From assembly GCA_026709225.1 (NCBI GenBank), contig JAPOTJ010000032.1, positions 94,818 to 158,817 of the forward strand: a stretch of DNA of 64,000 nt, in the 5' to 3' direction. The translations under genes and the position numbers were made by a program. Source of the DNA: Gammaproteobacteria bacterium. GTDB lineage: Bacteria > Pseudomonadota > Gammaproteobacteria > Pseudomonadales > Azotimanducaceae. The notes under the pieces are model-generated. The model worked only from the letters and a program-made list of their open reading frames with translations. It did not search any database and was not told the DNA's origin. This document shows, in pieces, positions 16,813-26,500 of this stretch (positions are counted from its first letter, which is position 1; each line of letters opens with the position of its first letter).

Positions 16813-17963
16813 GCATCACAGATATTCGCGAGCAGACGGTGTCGATTGCTTCGCCCATGCGAAATGCTGTCATCGACTTCTCAAAGATGACAATTTCGGC
16901 GGTGGTGGTGGAGACCGATCTCACCCGCGACGGCAAGGCAATCAAAGGCTATGGCTTTACCTCCAACGGGCGTTACGGGCAGTCGGGGATACTGCGAGAG
17001 CGGATGATTCCGAGGCTATTGGGCGCTCGCGACGTTGCGAGTGAGGACGGGTGCAATCTCGACCCGTTCAAGTGTTGGCAAGCGATGATGGCGAACGAGA
17101 AGCCCGGTGGACATGGCGAGCGATCAGTTGCGGTTGGCGCCATCGACATGGCGCTTTGGGATCTCGTCGCCAAAATAGACGAGAAGCCGCTCTATCAAGT
17201 ACTGGCCGAGCGATATTCACAGGGACGAAGCAACCCGTTCGTCAAGGTCTACGCCGCAGGCGGCTACTACTATCCGGACAGCGCCCATCATTTGCTTGAG
17301 ACCGAGATGCGCGCATACTTGGACATGGGCTTTCGTGAAGTCAAAATGAAGATCGGCGGCGCAAGTCTCGATGAAGATCGTGTGCGCATCGAGCGAGTCT
17401 TGAACGTCGTCGGCGATGGAAACAGGCTCGCGGTCGATGCCAACGCGCGCTTTGACGTGCATACGGCTGTTGCATACGCCGAGGCCATAGCCGAGTACGA
17501 TCTGCGCTGGTACGAAGAACCGGTCGGCGTACTCGATTTCGAGGCGCTCAAAGAGGTCAGGCTGGCGTCACGAACGCCAATCGCCACCGGCGAAAACCTC
17601 TTCTCATGCGAGGATTCTCTCAACCTTGTTCGTTACGGCGGACTCGATGCCAGTGTCGACTATCTGCAGATGGACCCGGCTTTGAGCTACGGCTTAGTTG
17701 AGTATCTGCGGATTTTGCAGATGTTGGGCACAAACGGCTGGGCGGCGGGTCGTTGCGTACCGCACGGCGGTCATCAGTTTGGCTTGCATCTTGCGGCGGG
17801 TTTGGGCCTCTTCGGCAACGAAGCGTATCCGGGCGTGTTCGAGCCTTTTGGACGCTTTGCGTCTGAGATGCGGCTAGAGGACGGCTTGGTCAAGCTCGCC
17901 GATGCGCCGGGGATTGGGTACGAGGCGGTGCCGGAGATCTATGCGGTGCTGACGGGCGTGTGA
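16806..17963 (+). CDS. D-tartrate-dehydratase-like enolase-superfamily enzyme
   Basis: A 385-residue cytoplasmic protein. By recall it matches the D-tartrate dehydratase family (TarD) closely along its length: RNAVIDFSKMTISAVVVETD, YGFTSNGRYGQSGILRER, NEKPGGHGERSVAVG, YAAGGYYYPDS, and PHGGHQFGLHLAAGLGLFGN. The catalytic Lys182 is in VKMKIGG, metal ligands lie in AVDANARFD, WYEEPVG and TGENLFS, and the His is in PHGGHQ. It would dehydrate a hydroxy acid to a keto acid, such as tartrate to oxaloacetate. It is the last gene of the operon, overlapping the aldolase fusion by 7 bp. Confidence 0.85.
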   Translation: MVSITDIREQTVSIASPMRNAVIDFSKMTISAVVVETDLTRDGKAIKGYGFTSNGRYGQSGILRERMIPRLLGARDVASEDGCNLDPFKCWQAMMANEKPGGHGERSVAVGAIDMALWDLVAKIDEKPLYQVLAERYSQGRSNPFVKVYAAGGYYYPDSAHHLLETEMRAYLDMGFREVKMKIGGASLDEDRVRIERVLNVVGDGNRLAVDANARFDVHTAVAYAEAIAEYDLRWYEEPVGVLDFEALKEVRLASRTPIATGENLFSCEDSLNLVRYGGLDASVDYLQMDPALSYGLVEYLRILQMLGTNGWAAGRCVPHGGHQFGLHLAAGLGLFGNEAYPGVFEPFGRFASEMRLEDGLVKLADAPGIGYEAVPEIYAVLTGV

Positions 17964-18025
17964 GGTAACGTTCGTGGAATAATGACATAAAAAGCGCGAA
18001 AATTTGTATCTAAAAAAGGTTTTAT

Positions 18026-18083
18026 GACATTGAATGTCTAAATTATTTCGCATAATATGCGACATATATCTAAATAGACATTC
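18026..18083. promoter_or_regulatory. Cluster of palindromes before the double-HTH regulator
   Basis: This AT-rich gap holds two perfect 13-bp palindromes, GACATTGAATGTC (18026-18038) and CGCATAATATGCG (18049-18061). TAGACATTC (18075-18083) is the inverse of GAATGTCTA at 18032-18040. The core CATTGAATG recurs at 22971-22979, upstream of the secreted-protease operon. These could be binding sites of the regulator itself, linking it to both loci. No binding evidence exists. Confidence 0.4.
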
Positions 18084-18093
18084 GGTGAGCAAT

Positions 18094-19269
18094 GTGAAAA
18101 TTTATCCGCAGCAGCTGCGAAGATTGCGTGAGGAAAAGGGCTGGTCTATCGCGCGGCTCAGCGAGGTCGCGCGCGTGTCGGAGCGTCAGATCGCACGTAT
18201 CGAGAGCGCATCTGAACCTTGTCGCCTGCGCCAATGGACGCATGAGCGCCTGCGAGAGGCTCTTGGTGAAGCGATAGATACGGCACCGGACAATAATGAG
18301 ACTGCAACATGTTCCTTTCATGGAGGTGCCCTTCGGCTACAGCGAGAGAAGAGAAGCTTCACAAGAAAGCGGCTCGCCGAGAAGTCCGGTGTTTCGGTAA
18401 GACAGATTGAGCGTTTGGAGGAACTTGGTGAGAGTGCGTCCCCAAGAGGCGTCACGGTGAATCGGCTGGCAAAGGCGCTGCAGGTCGAGCCAGCGCAGTT
18501 CTCGCAAGGCCCGAAAGGCGAGACGCCGGAGCTTTCGAGACTCTGGAAAGTGAGCGAGGTAGGGGCGAAAGTTCCTCACCAAGCGGTCATCGCGTACGAT
18601 CTCGTCTTCTGGCGCTACGGCGTTTCGAAGCGAGCGCTCGTGGAGCTCGCGCCGCTCCTGTTCACGCTGCTCGCTGAGGGCAGCCTTCAGTGGCGCAAGC
18701 GGCTTCTTGAAGACATGTCCGACGCGTTAGAAAAATCTCAGAACCTGCAAGACGAGAATCCACACCTTTGGTTTGGATTCAAGGAGGATCGACACTATTG
18801 GGGGCTCGAAGCCGAGGAGGAATCCATTGAGCGTCTCGACATTCTCGGTAGGCATGCGGCTCAGGATGTGGGCGAACAGTACAATGTTAAGTTGGAAGAC
18901 GGCATTACGCCCTTTCTCAATTACTTGCGGATGCTTGTCAGGGAGATTGGCGATACTGGCATTGTTGACTTGAGCAACGTCTCAGATCCAAAGGGACTTC
19001 AGTGGTTCGCCTTGGGTAGCTTCCACGCCGGATGCAATGTTTGCGCCGAAGAGTTCGAGCGCCTCACCGGTGGCTCTGCGCCGGCCCAACTGGCATTGCA
19101 GGCGGGGGAAGTGGCGCTCTCCGAAATTCCCAAAGAGCTGCTGTCCGACGAATCCACGAGCGAGCGCGTCGCGTGGCTTGAAGGGCGACTGCATCCTGAT
19201 ACACGACAGGCTTGGCAGTGGCTACAGACGAATTTACCTGATGTATCTCACGAAGGAGAACTGAAATGA
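18094..19269 (+). CDS. Regulator with two XRE-type HTH domains and a large unknown C-terminal domain
   Basis: A 391-residue protein. The first HTH lies at about residues 5-45 (LRRLREEKGWSIARLSEVAR, RQIARIES) and a second at about 75-130 (RLQREKRSFTRKRLAEKSGV, RQIERLEEL). The remainder (about 150-385) is mostly helical with no domain I recognise. The GTG at 18094 is chosen because the decayed paralogue at 29060 has an ATG at exactly the aligned residue. It overlaps the next small gene by ATGA. The second, broken copy beside the protease operon suggests the family travels with particular gene sets. Confidence 0.72.
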   Translation: MKIYPQQLRRLREEKGWSIARLSEVARVSERQIARIESASEPCRLRQWTHERLREALGEAIDTAPDNNETATCSFHGGALRLQREKRSFTRKRLAEKSGVSVRQIERLEELGESASPRGVTVNRLAKALQVEPAQFSQGPKGETPELSRLWKVSEVGAKVPHQAVIAYDLVFWRYGVSKRALVELAPLLFTLLAEGSLQWRKRLLEDMSDALEKSQNLQDENPHLWFGFKEDRHYWGLEAEEESIERLDILGRHAAQDVGEQYNVKLEDGITPFLNYLRMLVREIGDTGIVDLSNVSDPKGLQWFALGSFHAGCNVCAEEFERLTGGSAPAQLALQAGEVALSEIPKELLSDESTSERVAWLEGRLHPDTRQAWQWLQTNLPDVSHEGELK

Positions 19270-19493
19270 ACAACAGAATCCACATCACCGATCATGCAGT
19301 CGTGCGCTACCTTGAGCGCATTGAAGGTGTTGACGTTCACGCCATTCGTCGAAAACTTGAACTGCCGTTTCGTCGCAGCCGGCTCCTAGAATCCGCTGCC
19401 GAACAGTTGCAAGGCGCGGAGTACAAAGTGAAGTCTGATCGCATGGTTCTGGTAGTCAATGGGAACAAAGTGGTCACCTGTTATCCCAAGTAG
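19266..19493 (+). CDS. Small protein, possibly DUF4258/BrnT-like fold
   Basis: A 75-residue protein: ITDHAVVRYLERIEGVDVHA at the N-terminus, then a basic middle (RRSRLL), and a strand-rich end with VKSDRMVLVVNGNKVVTCYP. The layout of His-Ala-x-x-Arg helix followed by antiparallel strands resembles DUF4258-type small proteins, which are related to RelE/BrnT toxins, but the similarity is by pattern only. It overlaps the HTH regulator by ATGA, so the two form a pair that could be regulator and effector. Confidence 0.55.
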   Translation: MNNRIHITDHAVVRYLERIEGVDVHAIRRKLELPFRRSRLLESAAEQLQGAEYKVKSDRMVLVVNGNKVVTCYPK

Positions 19494-19643
19494 AAAATCA
19501 ACTTTCCGAACATTCGGACAGGATTTACAATGGCGCATTGCGCGGTAGCAGTTGTGTCTGTTAAATGAAAGCTGAGTCGATGACAAAGTTCGGGGCCGCG
19601 CGAGTCAGCGAATGACCATGTTTCGAGAGCTAGGATCCACGTA

Positions 19644-20738
19644 ATGAAGGAAGCGAATACCGGCCAAAGCGAAGACATTGAAGACATCGAAGGCTTGGAA
19701 GCTGGGAATGGCTCATGGGGCAACTATCCCATTGATGAGGTTCTTATTCGCCATGAGAACAGAACCATACACGATGTCATGCGCCGGATTGACCAAGGCG
19801 GTTACGTTATGGACCCTGATTTCCAGCGTGATTTTATTTGGGATGAAAAAAAACAGAGCAAGCTCATTGAATCCGTCGTGATGCGTGTGCCCCTACCGGT
19901 GTTCTATCTTGCCGAAGATGATGACGGGCGCATGGTTGTCGTCGACGGGCTACAGCGCCTTTCTACATTTCAGCGATTTGTCCAAGACGTGTTGAAGCTA
20001 AACCTTCGGGACCGTCCCGAACTGAACGGCCATCGATTCTCGGAATTGTCTAACAAGATCAAGAATCGAATTGAAGACTGTAACCTGATTTTCTATATCA
20101 TCGATTCCAAGGTGCCCGAGCAAGCCAGACTCGATATATTTGAGCGCGTGAATGGAGGTATTCCGCTGACTCGTCAGCAGATGCGCAATTGCTTGTTCAT
20201 GGGCGATGCGACACTGTTCCTGAAGGCGGAGTCGCAAACAAATGTGTTCCTCAAAGCCACAGGTCACAGCCTTAGCAAAAAAACTATGCGTGATCGAGAA
20301 TTCGTCAATCGCTTCTGCGCGTTTTCCTTATTGGAATTGGAATCCTATCGCGGTGATATGGATGATTTTCTCGCCCAGGGCTTACGTCAAATGAACGCGA
20401 TGAACTCGGATGAACTTACCGAACTGTCCACTGCGTTTCGGCGCGGATTGACGCACAATTTTAACTTGTTCGGTAAGCATGCGTTTCGAAAACATGCGCC
20501 TGGGCAGGAAAGCCGTAGACCGCTCAATGCGTCGCTTTGGGATGTGCTTTCGACAGGCATGTCCAGCCTTAGCGAATCGCATATTCAATCTCACGCAGAC
20601 GAAATACGTGGTGCTGTATACGGGCTTTTGGACGACGAAGAATTCAACACATGCATCACCTATGGCCCGAACGATGCGCGCAAGGTGAGGAAGCGTTTTG
20701 CGATGGCCAAGGATAAGCTGCAGGAGGCGGCGGGGTGA
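19644..20738 (+). CDS. DUF262 (GmrSD-like N-terminal) domain protein
   Basis: A 364-residue protein. The DUF262 core spans about residues 45-150: DPDFQRDFIWDEKKQSKLIE, VPLPVFYLAE and the active-site-like VVVDGLQRLSTF (the family norm is DGQQR; here the second residue is Leu). FERVNGGIPLTRQQMRN follows. DUF262 is a ParB/Srx-fold NTP-binding or nuclease-linked domain found in type IV restriction (GmrSD) and other defence genes. It overlaps the ATPase gene by 4 bp (GTGA), so these are one operon. Confidence 0.82.
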   Translation: MKEANTGQSEDIEDIEGLEAGNGSWGNYPIDEVLIRHENRTIHDVMRRIDQGGYVMDPDFQRDFIWDEKKQSKLIESVVMRVPLPVFYLAEDDDGRMVVVDGLQRLSTFQRFVQDVLKLNLRDRPELNGHRFSELSNKIKNRIEDCNLIFYIIDSKVPEQARLDIFERVNGGIPLTRQQMRNCLFMGDATLFLKAESQTNVFLKATGHSLSKKTMRDREFVNRFCAFSLLELESYRGDMDDFLAQGLRQMNAMNSDELTELSTAFRRGLTHNFNLFGKHAFRKHAPGQESRRPLNASLWDVLSTGMSSLSESHIQSHADEIRGAVYGLLDDEEFNTCITYGPNDARKVRKRFAMAKDKLQEAAG

Positions 20739-21883
20739 TCACTCAACTTGACCTTACCCATTTCAAGTGCTTTGAGCAGGTCAAGCTCCCGGTTGGGAAT
20801 TTGACGCTGCTGTCAGGGACGAACGCATCGGGAAAGACCTCGGTGCTGCACGCGCTCGTACTTTTGCATCAGACGATGCGCGAACATGAATGGTCGCCTC
20901 GCCTCATGCTCAATGGTGATTCAGTGGAGATGGGAACGGCAGCCGATGTATTGGATCAGGTCTACGGACATCGCACCTTTGGCATGGCGATCCATGATGG
21001 CGATGCCGAGTCGTACTCGTGGGAATTCGAGGGTAGTCATGAGGACATGTCATTGAAGGTTCTCAAAACATGGGGGAAAAGCGACCCGAACGGTGAATGG
21101 AGCAGCGAGGAGCCTAAACAGCTCAGGTACCTGCTGCCCTTTGAAGCGCATGGAAGTGCGTTGGTGGACAGGCTTCTACGATTGACCTATCTCACCGCGG
21201 AGCGTCTTGGGCCTCGCGAATATTACGCACACCAAGACATGCGAAGAACTCCGGTCGTCGGTTCTAACGGAGAGTTTGCCGCTAGCCTGTTGCAGTCCGG
21301 GCGTGACCTTCGCGTTGTTCCCGAACTCGTCATCCCAGAAGTGCCGCCAACTCGATTTAGACAGGTCGAGGGACGCATGGCACGGTTTTTCCCTGGATGT
21401 GCGCTGGAAATTCAACCCGTGCCCAAACTCAACATCGTGACGCTCGGCATCAGGGTATCAAATGACTCGAAATTTCATCGTCCGGTACACACGGGCTTCG
21501 GATTGACACAACTGTTTCCCATTATTGTCGCGGCCTTATCGGCCCGAAAAGGCGACATCCTTCTCATTGAGAACCCTGAGGTGCACTTGCACCCCGCCGG
21601 ACAAGTAGCAGCCGGAATGTTCCTCGCTGAGGTTGCTGCTGCAGGAATTCAAGTCATTACAGAAACACATAGCGACCATGTACTCAATGGCGTCCGACGT
21701 GCCATGAAAAGCGGCTTGCTGACGCCGGACCAGCTCGCCATTCACTTCTTTCAGTCACGCAATCTTGACGGACCCCAGGTGCAGAGTCCGCAGATAGATC
21801 AAGCGGGTAATCTTGACAACTGGCCAGATGGATTCTTTGATCAGCTCGACAAAGACATGAATTACTTCGCTGGCTGGGGCTGA
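20735..21883 (+). CDS. AAA/ABC-type ATPase, DUF3696 (OLD-like)
   Basis: A 382-residue ATPase. It has a Walker A (LLSGTNASGKTSVLHALV), a Walker B with ILLIENPEVHLHPAGQ, and a switch ETHSDHVLNGVRRAMKSGLL. The DUF3696-like tail includes SPQIDQAGNLDNWPDGFFDQ. No Toprim nuclease domain is present, so it is an ATPase-only member of the OLD-related group. It overlaps the DUF262 gene and lies one base before the next gene. In such operons the ATPase likely senses or remodels DNA or ends and drives the partner proteins. Confidence 0.85.
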   Translation: MITQLDLTHFKCFEQVKLPVGNLTLLSGTNASGKTSVLHALVLLHQTMREHEWSPRLMLNGDSVEMGTAADVLDQVYGHRTFGMAIHDGDAESYSWEFEGSHEDMSLKVLKTWGKSDPNGEWSSEEPKQLRYLLPFEAHGSALVDRLLRLTYLTAERLGPREYYAHQDMRRTPVVGSNGEFAASLLQSGRDLRVVPELVIPEVPPTRFRQVEGRMARFFPGCALEIQPVPKLNIVTLGIRVSNDSKFHRPVHTGFGLTQLFPIIVAALSARKGDILLIENPEVHLHPAGQVAAGMFLAEVAAAGIQVITETHSDHVLNGVRRAMKSGLLTPDQLAIHFFQSRNLDGPQVQSPQIDQAGNLDNWPDGFFDQLDKDMNYFAGWG

Positions 21884-21884
21884 T

Positions 21885-22844
21885 ATGGAGCTTTTTGCCA
21901 ACGATTTGTCATTGCACGAGCAGTTTCAAGATATCAGGGAGTTCGAGACCGCTCTATCGCAATTCATGCGCTTGAGAAAGCTCGCCCGAGCATTTGGGCA
22001 GGAAGTGTATTGTCACAGGAATTTGCTGGCGTCTCGCCCTGTGCGAGGCAGTCGATTGGGGCAGGTGGCTAGTCAGCTAAGCGACAATAAGCGGCGAGCA
22101 TTGATGCTGTGGCTTACAAACCACGGACCATTTTGGGACGAGCCTCCAAGACACTCGCCCGACGATTACTTTGAAGTGAATGGCGAGGTAGTCACTGATA
22201 GTGCCGTTGCCGAGGCTGCGTATCGAAGCTGGCTGGCGATTGAGAGCGGTCTTGTCAGCTTCAAGCCATCGAAGTGGAATGCATCGCCCATCCTTGTCAA
22301 GTGGCACCGCAGTCTGGACGGTGCTGAAGAAACGAAGATTTCCCTATCAAATTGGTGGGAGAAGGGATCCTTTGAGGCGTGGCTTGAGAGCAATGTGCCT
22401 CCGCCAAAGTCATGGCATGAGCTTCGTGCGATCGCTCCTACGAGGTTTCCAAGGCTCTTCTTTGGTGATTCTTGTTTCACTGCCATGGAGCATAGGCCAG
22501 TCAAACTCACATCCATCAAGCGCTGCATCGTGCTGCTTAATGTCCTTGATCGACTTGCCGAAGCCTTTGACGACACAGGCGAGCGAACCCCCGAGGGGCA
22601 TGAGATTTATCAGCAGCATTTCACTGGTGACATGAGCTGGTATAGCGATTCATCCGACAGAGAGAAGAATCAGTTCAGGAAAAAGATGACATTTCCGCAT
22701 CCAGAAAATCCGCATGAAGAATTGTTTTGCCCATGGCATGGAAAATTTTCGCACGATGTCCTGAGAATGCACTTCTCATGGCCTATTGTCGCTGATGAGC
22801 CTGTCTATATCGTATACGTTGGCCCAAAATTAACAAAAGGGTGA
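21885..22844 (+). CDS. Unknown third component of the DUF262/DUF3696 operon
   Basis: A 319-residue protein, mostly soluble, with many Trp and Pro residues (WLTNHGPFWDEPPRHSPDDY, WYSDSSDREKNQFRKKMTFP). The C-terminus FCPWHGKFSHDVLRMHFSWP and PVYIVYVGPKL could be a compact nuclease or binding fold, as conserved His and Asp residues cluster there, but I recognise no domain. It starts one base after the ATPase stop, so it is almost certainly co-translated with it and part of the same system. Confidence 0.7.
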   Translation: MELFANDLSLHEQFQDIREFETALSQFMRLRKLARAFGQEVYCHRNLLASRPVRGSRLGQVASQLSDNKRRALMLWLTNHGPFWDEPPRHSPDDYFEVNGEVVTDSAVAEAAYRSWLAIESGLVSFKPSKWNASPILVKWHRSLDGAEETKISLSNWWEKGSFEAWLESNVPPPKSWHELRAIAPTRFPRLFFGDSCFTAMEHRPVKLTSIKRCIVLLNVLDRLAEAFDDTGERTPEGHEIYQQHFTGDMSWYSDSSDREKNQFRKKMTFPHPENPHEELFCPWHGKFSHDVLRMHFSWPIVADEPVYIVYVGPKLTKG

Positions 22845-23030
22845 TGGGTGATGATGCGGTCTCGCATCGATTAGACGTTTGATGACATCTTTTGTAAAGA
22901 ACGATGTCCAAAAAATCTTGTAATATCATAAAAATGTCGCTGTATGCGAGGGTATCAGCACGCGAAAATTCATTGAATGTCGGTAAGCGTTATGAGAAAG
23001 TGCGCAGCCCTTTGCGTGGAGGTGGGACAA

Positions 23031-23579
23031 ATGGTTTGTCTCAATTCACCGGCTACGAGTCTCTTTATTGCTCTGTTGCTTGCTTTTGGTCACTCAGGTC
23101 TGTTTGCGCAGGAACCGCCTGAAGATGCAGGCACGCTGGAAAGGCGGATTCCTGAACTGAGTGAGAGCACACCGCGCTCTCGCGACCATCGTTCCGAGTT
23201 GCGCGCTATACAGCTACGCGATACGAGCATTGGTATGTTGTCAAGCGATGGTGATCCGTTCTTGGGTGTGCCCGCCGAGCATTCGTCGATTGCCGAGATC
23301 CATCGCTTTGAGATGCTCCGGCCTGCTGCTGAGGGGACATGGCGAACCTCGCATACGCACAACCCAAATGGTGAGTTTTCGCTGGTTCGTAGCTCAGATG
23401 CTGTGCAGGTGTCGATAGGCGACGCACCGAGTCAAACAGTTACAGCGCACGAGACGCTTGAGATTGCCTGCAATGAAGCGCAACCGGTTCGCATCGCATC
23501 GGATGCTGGCAAGATCATCTACTCAGGCAAGCTGCGCTGCGGCGATGCCATCTTTGTCAATCTCGGAGCAGCGCAATGA
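23031..23579 (+). CDS. Secreted protein of unknown function, upstream of the subtilase
   Basis: A 182-residue exported protein. The ATG at 23031 is chosen because GGAGG lies eight bases upstream and a clean signal peptide follows (LFIALLLAFGHSGLFA). The mature part is polar with no Cys-rich or catalytic motif except a lone pair of Cys (IACNEAQ, LRCGD). No family recognised. It overlaps the protease gene by ATGA, so it may be a chaperone, inhibitor or partner of the protease. Confidence 0.6.
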   Translation: MVCLNSPATSLFIALLLAFGHSGLFAQEPPEDAGTLERRIPELSESTPRSRDHRSELRAIQLRDTSIGMLSSDGDPFLGVPAEHSSIAEIHRFEMLRPAAEGTWRTSHTHNPNGEFSLVRSSDAVQVSIGDAPSQTVTAHETLEIACNEAQPVRIASDAGKIIYSGKLRCGDAIFVNLGAAQ

Positions 23580-26500
23580 AGAAGTTGACGATGAGGGTTT
23601 TGCCGCTCTTGATCACCGGCTTTTGCGCTATACCAATGGGCGCTTTGACTGCTCAGACAGATGTTCAGTTTACAGGCGGGGTGACGTATTTGATCGATGG
23701 AAACTTGGCTGGAATGGGGGCGCTCGAGATTAGCAATTTCAGTTCACGAGATAGTGGGGATTTGTATCTGACTCTTCGGATGACTGAGTCCTTGGATCCC
23801 TCCTCAAAAGGCTACCGGGTCGCACGAGCTTCACTTGGAGGCTCGCTGTCTGCGCGTTCTCGCGTTTCCAATGTGACAGTGGTGGCAGACTTCGCTGATC
23901 CTCCCGCAGGCACGTATTACGTTCATTTATATGTATCAGAATCCCCAGATGTCGACGTGCCGCTTGATGTTCGCACCTTCACCGAAACAGTGACCTTTGC
24001 GCAGCCGCTACCTGTGCCCGAAACCGTAGACATCGAAAGCTACGCCGACTACGCCATCGTCGGCAACCGCGTCAACATGCGCCTCGGACGCATCGCCAAC
24101 AACACCTCAAGCACCACTGGAACACTCCATGTGTCGATGCGCATGACCAAGACCTCAGACCCCGCATCCGAAGGGCATCTGGTCGCACGTGCATCACTTA
24201 ACCATTATCAAGGCGGCGGTAAATTGCGGTCAGGCTTCCACTATTCCAACATTGATGTCAACGCCGACTTTCAAAGACCGCCGCCGGGCCGCTACTACGT
24301 GCATCTGTACGTCTCCGAAAGTCCTGATCTTGACACCATGCTTGATGTCCGAACCGATACGCTGCGCTATACGGTGGAAGCAGGGCGCGTCGAGTTCATC
24401 GGTGGAGTGCGCTATGGCGTGAACGAGGATTCGGTTAGTTTTGAAGTGGACGAGATTTTCAACGATACGTCGGAAACCACCGGCACGTTGCATCTCACTT
24501 TGCGCATGACGAGCTTGAGCGACCCAGAATCCGCTGGCCACGATGTCGCGCGCGTATCCTTGGCGAACGTGAGTCGCACCGGGCAGCTTGCGCCGGGCGA
24601 GCGCTACCGCAATGTGGCGCTCAGCGCTGACTACGACGAGCCGCCTGTCGGCAGATATTGGGTACATGTCTACGTCTCTGAAGCGCCCGACCTCGCGACT
24701 CAGCTCGACAGTCGCACCGGCTTTTCGCAATTCACAGTCGCGCGTGATGATCATGGCGACACGTCCGAGAAAGCGACCAAAGTGACGCTGCCCGCGAGCA
24801 TTGACGGTCGTCTTGAGACCACCGGCGATATCGATATGTTCAGTGTCGCACTTGATCAACCCGGCACCCTGATGCTCTCGACGCAAGGCTTCACCGACAC
24901 CTACGGCACGCTGACTGATGGCGCAAGTGATGCCATCATCGCCATTGACGACGATAGTGGACTCGGTTTCAACTTCGCCATCGAGCGCGTGCTGGAACCC
25001 GGCACCTACTTTTTGGAAGTCGAAGGCGCAGGCATTTTCACAACTGGTGGCTATACGCTGAACGCCACATTCGAGCCGACCCCGGAAGCGCCGCCAAGGC
25101 CGAGGTTCTCAGCCGACAAGCACCTTGGCGACTTTAACGGCGATGGCAAGGACGACGTGCTGCTGCGTCATTCGGACGGGGCATGGCACTTCTACGCCAT
25201 GAACGGTAGCGAAGTGATAGAGAATGAGTCCGGCGAAGCCAACATCAGCGCCGACCTTGGTGATCATGTAGCGGGCTTCGGTGACTTTACTGGCGATGGT
25301 AAGGATGATGTGCTGCTTAGGAACATTGACGGTACGTTCCACTTAGCTCCAATGAACGGGCGTTCTGTCATCGCCAGCCAAGCCGGAGAAGCTGAAATCA
25401 CCTCGGATCTTGAGTATATCGTTGCGGGCATCGGCGATTTTAATGGCGACGCCAAGGCCGATGTGCTGCTGCGCCACGAACAGTACGGCTCTTGGCTGGT
25501 CTTCGCGATCAATGGCACGTCGCTCATTGAGCCTTCAAGCGGATCGGCCAATCTCAGCATCGACCTCGACTATAGCGTGGCAGGCATTGCAGACTTCAAC
25601 GGCGACGGCAAAGACGATGTGTTGCTGCGCCATACCCAAGGCGACTGGTATCTCTACCTGATCGACGGGCGTCGATTTGTTGTCGGCAGCGGGCCGGTGA
25701 CGGGTCTGCCGAAGTCTCTTGCTTATGACCTCGAAGCGGTCGGCGATTTTGGCGGCGATGCCAAGGTCGATGTGCTGCTGCGAGACGAGAATGGCGCTTA
25801 CCATGCCTATGCACTGGATGGTCGCAAGGTACTGGCTGCGAATAACAGGATGGTCGATATCAAGCTTGACGATGGAGAACAGTTGCTCGCAGTTGGCGAT
25901 GTCAATGGCGACGGTGCGCAAGACTTGCTGCTTCGTGCGAGCGATGGCGGTTGGCGCTATGTGCTGCTGAAGGGCCGCGAGGTGCTTGATGGCGGTGGTA
26001 GCGTTGCCCTCAATGCTGAGCTTGCTTGGGGGCTGCCGATTCATGGTGAGCCGAGCCAGCTTCGGCCCGGAAAAATTGTCGGTACATTGCGAATCGCGGA
26101 CGGGCAGACGCTTGACAGCGATACGCTGAGGGCCGCGCTCGACTTGGATCCAGCGTTCTCTTCAAACAACTCGCGCGATCAGGCTCAAGGTGTGCTCGTG
26201 CCAGCTTCGATTGGCGGATGGGCGAGCTCAGCGACCGACGCAACCGACGTGTACCGCATCGTCTTTCCCGCACCGGTCAGAATCAGTCTCGCCATTGCCG
26301 ACGGCGAAGACGCCGACCTGGATTTGTATCTTGCGCAGCCCGATGGCAGCATCATCGAGCAGTCGCTCGGCGTGGATGACCTTGAGGTGATCCAGACATC
26401 GCTTGAGGGCGAGCATTTGGTGATGGTGAGTGCCTATTCGGGGGCGAGCAACTACGCCCTCGTCGTGAGCTTGGCGGACATTGCGCTTGCGACTTCAAGC

